Positions 59,660 to 64,000 of a DNA stretch of 64,000 bases are shown here, one piece after another (position 1 is the first letter of the stretch; each line of letters opens with the position of its first letter). The stretch is from Streptomyces tropicalis (lineage in GTDB: Bacteria; Actinomycetota; Actinomycetes; Streptomycetales; Streptomycetaceae). The stretch covers positions 248,001-312,000 of the forward strand of contig NZ_JARJBB010000001.1 of the NCBI RefSeq assembly GCF_029269835.1. Direction: 5' to 3'. Under the pieces are notes generated by a model, which was not told the origin of the DNA, did not search any database, and worked only from the letters and a program-made list of their open reading frames with translations. A program made the position numbers and the translations under genes.

Positions 59660-60483
59660 GCGCCGGACCGCGCAGGGTGCGGGCGGTCCGCCTCGGCCCG
59701 CGCTCGCTGGCCGCGCTCGTCCTGGTCGGGGCGGTCGGCGTGGCCGGTTTCGGCTGGCCCTTCCTGGCACCTCCCGGCTCGCAGCTGAGCGCGCACGCAC
59801 AGGACGCGCCGTGGCTGTTCGCGGGCCTGCTGGTGCTCCTCGTCGCCGTGGTCGCCGCCACGATCTCCGAGTCCGGGCTGGGCCCGAAGGCGGTGGCCAT
59901 GCTCGGCGTGCTGGCGGCGACCGGGGCGGCGCTGCGCCCGATCGGGGCCGGCACGGCCGGGATCGAGCCGATGTTCTTCCTGATGGTGCTGAGCGGACGG
60001 GTCCTCGGTCCGGGCTTCGGCTTCGTGCTGGGGTCGGTCACGATGTTCGCCTCCGCCCTGCTCACGGGCGGGGTGGGGCCGTGGATGCCGTTCCAGATGC
60101 TGGCCATGGGGTGGTTCACCATGGGCGCCGGGCTCCTGCCGGGCCCGGACCGCCTGCGCGGCCGGTGGGAGCTCGCGCTGCTGGCCCTGTACGGGTTCCT
60201 GGCCGCGTTCGCGTACGGCACGATCATGAATCTCGCGGGCTGGCCCTTCATGGGCGCGCTGGCCTCCTCCATCGCCTTCGACCCGCATGCGGCGGTCCCC
60301 GCCAACCTGGCCCGCTTCGCCGCCTACTGCGTGGCCACGTCGCTGGGCTGGGACCTGGGCCGGGCCGTGGTCACGGTCGTACTGACCGCGGTGCTGGGAC
60401 CGGCGGTCCTGAAGGCGCTGCGCCGGGCCACCCGGCGGGCCGCGTTCGAGGCACCGGTCGCCTTCGACGCACCCGCTCGGTGA
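59656..60483 (+). CDS. ECF transporter S component, probably cobalamin-specific
   Basis: Substrate-binding membrane subunit, 275 residues with six or seven hydrophobic segments. Family-like features are the FFLMVLSGRVLGPGFGFVLG helix, where Gly/Ala face the coupling subunit, and GGVGPWMPFQMLAMGWFTMGAG. It resembles the S proteins often annotated as CbrT or as general ECF S components. Substrate assignment to B12 rests on the riboswitch at the head of the operon. The ATG overlaps the ATPase stop by 4 bp. Confidence 0.85.
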   Translation: MSAGPRRVRAVRLGPRSLAALVLVGAVGVAGFGWPFLAPPGSQLSAHAQDAPWLFAGLLVLLVAVVAATISESGLGPKAVAMLGVLAATGAALRPIGAGTAGIEPMFFLMVLSGRVLGPGFGFVLGSVTMFASALLTGGVGPWMPFQMLAMGWFTMGAGLLPGPDRLRGRWELALLALYGFLAAFAYGTIMNLAGWPFMGALASSIAFDPHAAVPANLARFAAYCVATSLGWDLGRAVVTVVLTAVLGPAVLKALRRATRRAAFEAPVAFDAPAR

Positions 60484-60818
60484 GGCGCCGGACGCGCTCC
60501 GCGACGGCGCCGGTGAGGCGCCCCACGTGACGCCGCTCACCTACGAAGCCGGATCGTAGCCTCTTCGGGCCGGCAGGCTCGCGCCGCCAGGGGTGCTGAC
60601 CTGGGCAGGGAGAGCCGGGCCACGAGGGCGACGTTCGCCCCGGATGCGACCACCACTAGTAAAAGGGGTGTTTGCGGACGGATTTCCCGGCTGCTTCTCT
60701 GGTCGACGTCGCCGGGCGCCGACGAGCCCCACGGGCCGTCGCACCGAGCGGTCGACCGCCGCGCACAGCGTGGCCGGGACCGCGGGCGACTCCCTGTCCC
60801 CGACGCAAGAGGTGCTTC
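60484..60818 (+). other. Long GC-rich leader upstream of the transglycosylase gene
   Basis: 335 bp without a gene. The left part has GGCGCCGGTGAGGCGCC, a weak hairpin that may end the ECF operon. CACTAGTAAAAGGGG (60652-60666) is the only A/T-rich element and may be a promoter. The following ~150 nt contain several GC-rich stems and the phrase CGGGCGACTCC, reminiscent of structured leaders on Streptomyces cell-wall hydrolase genes. I could not match it to the c-di-AMP riboswitch consensus. Confidence 0.35.
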
Positions 60819-61238
60819 GTGACCGTCTCCGTCATCCGCCGCATCGCCTCCCCGAAGAAGGCCCTCACCACCGCCGCCGTGGCCGCCGCCACCGCCGGCC
60901 TGGCCCTGGCCTCCGCCCCCGCCCACGCCGCCGACGCCACCCCCTCGGCCGCCCAGGCGCAGACGATCGCGCACAAGATGATCCCGGACGCCGCGCAGTA
61001 CAACGCGTTCAGCCACATCGTCGAGCGGGAGAGCGGCTGGAACGTCTCCGCCACCAACTCCTCCTCCGGCGCCTACGGCCTGGTCCAGGCCCTGCCCGGC
61101 TCGAAGATGGCCTCGGCCGGCGCGGACTGGAGGACGAACGCCCGGACGCAGATCAAGTGGGGCCTGGACTACATGAAGTCCCGCTACGGCAGCCCGGTCG
61201 GCGCCTGGAACTTCTGGCAGGCCAACGGCTGGTACTGA
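60819..61238 (+). CDS. Small secreted lytic transglycosylase (SLT domain)
   Basis: A 139-residue exported muramidase-like enzyme. The signal peptide ends near residue 36 (AAAATAGLALASAPAHAAD). The SLT domain carries the catalytic Glu in HIVERESGWNVSATN near residue 70, the conserved SSGAYGLVQALPG and a C-terminal NFWQANGWY. Such enzymes cut peptidoglycan during growth or spore germination. The GTG start follows AAGAGG at six bases. A strong terminator follows. Confidence 0.9.
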   Translation: MTVSVIRRIASPKKALTTAAVAAATAGLALASAPAHAADATPSAAQAQTIAHKMIPDAAQYNAFSHIVERESGWNVSATNSSSGAYGLVQALPGSKMASAGADWRTNARTQIKWGLDYMKSRYGSPVGAWNFWQANGWY

Positions 61239-61274
61239 CCGGCCCCGGTTTGAGCCACCTCACGGCAGTCATGG

Positions 61275-61308
61275 AGGCGGCGGCCCCCGATCCCCGGGGT
61301 CGCCGCCT
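61275..61308 (+). terminator. Terminator after the transglycosylase gene
   Basis: 13-bp stem with one G/U pair (61275-61287 with 61296-61308), 8-nt loop, then TT. Confidence 0.65.
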
Positions 61309-61384
61309 TCGCCGTGTCCGGTGACCGCTCGCGGACGCGGCGAGCCCCCCGGTCCCGCACCGGCCGTTCTGCTTTGCTGATGCC

Positions 61385-62128
61385 ATGCCAGCGGAGCCGC
61401 CCCCGGACCCGCCCCCGGACCCGCAGCCGGACCCCCGGCCGGACGCGCAGGCGGACGCCCGGCCGACCGACCCCGAGACGCGCGGACTGCGCCTGGTGGC
61501 GGTGCTGTTGGGCCTGACCGTGGTCAGCGGGCTGATCGACGCGGTCAGTTACCTCGGGCTCGGTCACGTCTTCACCGCCAACATGACCGGCAACGTCGTG
61601 GTCCTCGGCTTCGCCGCCGCCGGCGCCCCCGGCTTCTCCGTGCCGCACACCGCCACCTCCCTGGCGTCCTTCCTGGCCGGCGCCGCGACGGGCGGCCGGG
61701 TCGCGGTCCGCTTCGGCACGGGCTCGCGCCGCCGGTGGGCCCGGGTCACCCTGGCCGCGGAGGCGGCCCTGGTCGGCGCCTCCGCGGCGGTCGCCCTCGC
61801 CGTACCGGACGCACGCGGCACGACGTACGCGCTGATCGCGCTCACCGCCTTCGCGATGGGCCTGCGCAACGCCACCGTCCGCCGCCTGGGCGTGCCCGAC
61901 CTGACCACGACCGTGCTGACCATGACCCTGACCGGCCTCGCCTCCGACTCCCGCGCGGGCGGCGGCACCGGCCACCGCTCCCCCCGCCGCACGGCCGCCG
62001 TGGCCGCGATGGCGGCGGGCGCCCTGCTCGGCGCCTGGCTCGTCCTCCACCGCGACCTGGCCACCCCCCTCCTCATCGCCGCGACGGCCGCGGCCGTCCT
62101 GGCGGTGGCGACGTCGGGGCGTGAGTGA
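61385..62128 (+). CDS. YoaK-type DUF1275 membrane protein
   Basis: A 247-residue membrane protein. A Pro/Asp-rich N-terminal stretch of about 28 residues with PDP repeats precedes six hydrophobic segments. Family marks are VSGLIDAVSYLGLGHVFTANMTGNVVVLGF near 42 and the repeat-like LTAFAMGLRNATVRRLGVPDLTTTVLTMTLTGL near 155. Function is not known; a transporter-like role is often assumed. No regulator or partner is adjacent. Confidence 0.9.
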   Translation: MPAEPPPDPPPDPQPDPRPDAQADARPTDPETRGLRLVAVLLGLTVVSGLIDAVSYLGLGHVFTANMTGNVVVLGFAAAGAPGFSVPHTATSLASFLAGAATGGRVAVRFGTGSRRRWARVTLAAEAALVGASAAVALAVPDARGTTYALIALTAFAMGLRNATVRRLGVPDLTTTVLTMTLTGLASDSRAGGGTGHRSPRRTAAVAAMAAGALLGAWLVLHRDLATPLLIAATAAAVLAVATSGRE

Positions 62129-62197
62129 GGGCGCCCACCGGACGCGGCTGCGGGCGGACTCCGCGGCGGGCCGGGGGGCGCAGGCCATGGTGCTGCG

Positions 62198-62308
62198 ATG
62201 AACCCGGCCGGCTGCCAACGGGGTTGTACGACGTGCCGGCCGGCGTCGGACGCCGAGCTCGTGTCCTGCCTCGCGGCGGCCCACGACGGGGTGCTCCGGG
62301 ACCGCTGA
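62198..62308 (+). CDS. Possible small Cys-rich peptide
   Basis: A 36-codon frame reading MNPAGCQRGCTTCRPASD and onward, with four cysteines (CxxxCxxC plus one). It has no ribosome site and sits in a 292-bp gap. Third-position GC is high but so is the background. It may be chance. Confidence 0.25.
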   Translation: MNPAGCQRGCTTCRPASDAELVSCLAAAHDGVLRDR

Positions 62309-62420
62309 GGCTCCGGGGGACGCCGCCGCCCGTCGGGCCCGGCCACCCCGCCCCTCCCCCGCCCCGCCGTGTGGAAAAGTGTGCTGTCGCGTCGAGGGGA
62401 GAACGGGGGAGGCGGGGACC

Positions 62421-64000
62421 GTGGCTTCTGTGCGGCTCGTGGTCGGGGGTGCCGGGACGGCGGCCGGGGAGCGGGCGGGGAGATCGTGGGGCTGGTGGGG
62501 GCGGTGCCGGGTGCCGCTCGTGGCCACCGCCGCCGTCGTGCCGCTGTACGTGCTGTGGACCGCCGTGCTGGCCACCGGCGGCGGCGACCTGGCGGCGCAG
62601 GACGCCTGGGCCGGGTTCGCCGCCCGGCACCCCTCCTCCGCGTACAACCTCTTCTGGTACGGCGGGATGCACACCGCCAACTACAGCCTGCTGTCGCCGC
62701 CGCTGATGGCCTGGTTCGGGGTGCGGGCGGTCACCGTCGTGTCGGGGCTCGCCTCCACCTGGTGCGCGGCCCGGCTCCTGGAGCGCACCCGGATCGGACG
62801 GCCCCTGTGGCCGGCCCTCCTGGCGTCGGCCGCCCTGTGGTGCGACGTCGCCTCCGGCCGCACCACCTTCGCCCTCGGGGTGGCCTTCGGCCTCGCCGCC
62901 TGTCTGGCCGCCGCCGGCGAGCGGCGCGACCGGCCGGCCGCCGCGGCGGTGCTGAGCACGCTGGCCACGACGGCGAGCCCGGTGGCGGGGCTGTTCCTCC
63001 TGGTCGCGGCCGCCGGCTGCCTGCTGAGCCGGCAGTACGGCAGGGCCGCGGCCCTCGCGCTTCCCCCCGTCGTGGTCGTCGGGCTGACGACCCTGCTGTT
63101 CCCCTTCCGGGGCGAACAGCCCATGTTCGCGGGCCGGATCTGGCCGCCCGCCCTGTTCGGCCTCGCCGTCCTCGTGCTGGCGCCGCGCCGGTGGCGGGTG
63201 CTGCGGCTGGGGTCGGCCGTCTACGCGGCCGGGGTCGTCCTCACGTACCTGGTCCCGTCGCCGGTCGGCACCAACGTCGAGCGGCTCGCGGAGCTGATGG
63301 CGCCGGCCGTCCTGCTCGCCGCGGCCATGGCACCGGGGCCGTCCCGGCCGCGGCGCGCCGCCCTGGTCGTGGCGCTCGCCCTGTCGGTGAACTGGGTGGC
63401 CCAGAAGACCGCGGACGACCTGCGCGTCTCGACCACGGTGCCGGCGTGGGCGGCCGACACGGAGGGGGTCGTGGCCGCCCTGCACCGGCTGGGCGCCGAC
63501 CGGACCCGGGTGGAGGTGGTGCCGGCCCGCGACCACCGCGAGGCCAGCGGTCTCGCCCCGCACGTGAACGCGGCGCGGGGCTGGAACCGGCAGCTCGACG
63601 TCGAGCGCGGCCGGCTCTTCTACGACGGCTCCTTCTCCCCCGCCGCCTACCGGGCCTGGCTGGACGACGCGGCCGTCGGGTTCGTGGTCCTGCACGACGG
63701 CCGGCCCGACGGGCCCGCGGAGCGGGAGGCGGCCTTCGTGCGCGGCGGTCCGGCCTGGCTGGAGCCGGTCTGGGGCGACGCCCACTGGCGGGTGTACCGG
63801 GTGCGGGACGCCGTCCCGCTGGTCTCGGCGCCGGCGTCCGTCGTCCGCTTCGACGACGCCGGGCTGGTCGTCCGCGTGACGCGTCCGGGGCCGGTGACCG
63901 TACGGATCGCCTACTCGCCGTGGCTGTGGCCGGACCGGGGCTGCCTCGCCCCGGCGGGGCGGTGGACCCGGCTGGACGTGCCCGCGGCCGGCGAGTACCG
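62421..64000 (+). CDS. Large membrane protein, GT-C-like, cut by the window end
   Basis: An open frame of 526 codons starting at GTG 62421 (GGGGAGG upstream) and still open at the window edge. After a basic start, about ten hydrophobic segments run to residue ~340, including SAYNLFWYGGMHTANYSLLSPP near 78, where a loop after the first helix holds polar and aromatic residues as in GT-C enzymes. From ~345 a soluble extracytoplasmic domain follows (VEVVPARDHREASGLAPHV, RGWNRQLDVERGRLFYDG). It may be a polyprenyl-phosphate-sugar-dependent glycosyltransferase or a related membrane protein; no family is certain. Confidence 0.8.
   Translation, partial: MASVRLVVGGAGTAAGERAGRSWGWWGRCRVPLVATAAVVPLYVLWTAVLATGGGDLAAQDAWAGFAARHPSSAYNLFWYGGMHTANYSLLSPPLMAWFGVRAVTVVSGLASTWCAARLLERTRIGRPLWPALLASAALWCDVASGRTTFALGVAFGLAACLAAAGERRDRPAAAAVLSTLATTASPVAGLFLLVAAAGCLLSRQYGRAAALALPPVVVVGLTTLLFPFRGEQPMFAGRIWPPALFGLAVLVLAPRRWRVLRLGSAVYAAGVVLTYLVPSPVGTNVERLAELMAPAVLLAAAMAPGPSRPRRAALVVALALSVNWVAQKTADDLRVSTTVPAWAADTEGVVAALHRLGADRTRVEVVPARDHREASGLAPHVNAARGWNRQLDVERGRLFYDGSFSPAAYRAWLDDAAVGFVVLHDGRPDGPAEREAAFVRGGPAWLEPVWGDAHWRVYRVRDAVPLVSAPASVVRFDDAGLVVRVTRPGPVTVRIAYSPWLWPDRGCLAPAGRWTRLDVPAAGEY

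Noticed and set aside
60652..60818. c-di-AMP (ydaO) riboswitch
   Set aside because: Expected conserved segments could not be located; kept only as an unassigned leader.

Overview
The window is chromosomal DNA from a high-GC actinomycete, almost certainly a Streptomyces. Third codon positions are nearly all G or C, GTG starts are common, genes often overlap by 4 bp, and several gene families are typical of the genus: a bifunctional RNase H/phosphatase, F420-dependent NpdG, Rsm22, a SARP regulator, DesK/DesR-type two-component genes and an SCO2322-type protein. No tRNA, rRNA, CRISPR array, PKS/NRPS cluster or prophage was seen. The only structural RNA gene is rnpB, on the minus strand at about 31168-31579. 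Most genes are ordinary core and near-core functions, with a few accessory inserts.

Layout. 0.1-1.0 kb: panB. 1.2-6.4 kb: a DrrAB-type ABC exporter converging on a giant SARP regulator. The exporter promoter carries TGTCGGC heptamers at 11-bp steps, the classic layout of a SARP binding site. 6.5-10.6 kb: M50 protease, a small membrane protein, npdG, a hypothetical, an SPOR-like small protein and a leaderless map gene. 10.7-16.4 kb: iron block with heme oxygenase, a PhzF-family protein, then EfeO-EfeB-EfeU behind two iron boxes, plus an overlapping lipoprotein gene. 16.5-22.5 kb: prim-pol-like protein, TetR/DDAH, Rsm22, serine hydrolase and Bcr-type MFS pump. 22.9-26.1 kb: D,D-carboxypeptidase with an arginine-rich repeat tail, NTF2-like, DoxX and MazG-like proteins. 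26.6-31.1 kb: accessory molybdenum hydroxylase operon (FAD subunit, fused FeS/Mo subunit, membrane-anchored double ABM-domain protein). 31.2-38.2 kb: rnpB, yaaA, eda, RNase H/phosphatase, zinc-ribbon protein, Nif3-like protein, a propeller-like hypothetical and a small protein. 38.3-44.6 kb: MaoC hydratase, ABC exporter with DesK/DesR-like two-component system, MFS pump. 44.66-44.74 kb: a MITE-like palindrome. 44.9-49.8 kb: MFS pump with an extra C-terminal beta-domain, methyltransferase, amidase and membrane proteins. 49.8-53.9 kb: glycosyltransferase, methyltransferase and toroid-protein operon divergent from a KstR-like regulator. 54.3-60.5 kb: cobalamin riboswitch and a five-gene uptake operon. 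60.8-64.0 kb: small lytic transglycosylase, a DUF1275 protein and a membrane protein cut by the window end.

The most interesting block is 54.3-60.5 kb. A cobalamin riboswitch precedes a secreted, membrane-anchored alpha-toroid protein, a secreted, membrane-anchored Trp-rich beta protein, and a full ECF transporter (T, fused double ATPase, S). The two surface proteins look like the two domains of animal transcobalamin/intrinsic factor encoded as separate genes. I propose a split B12 capture receptor feeding an ECF importer. A KstR-type box matching the one in front of kstR lies about 150 bp upstream, and a second shared dyad sits at both promoters, which may link B12 uptake to sterol/propionate metabolism. 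Family names come from reading the sequence and from memory, not from database searches.
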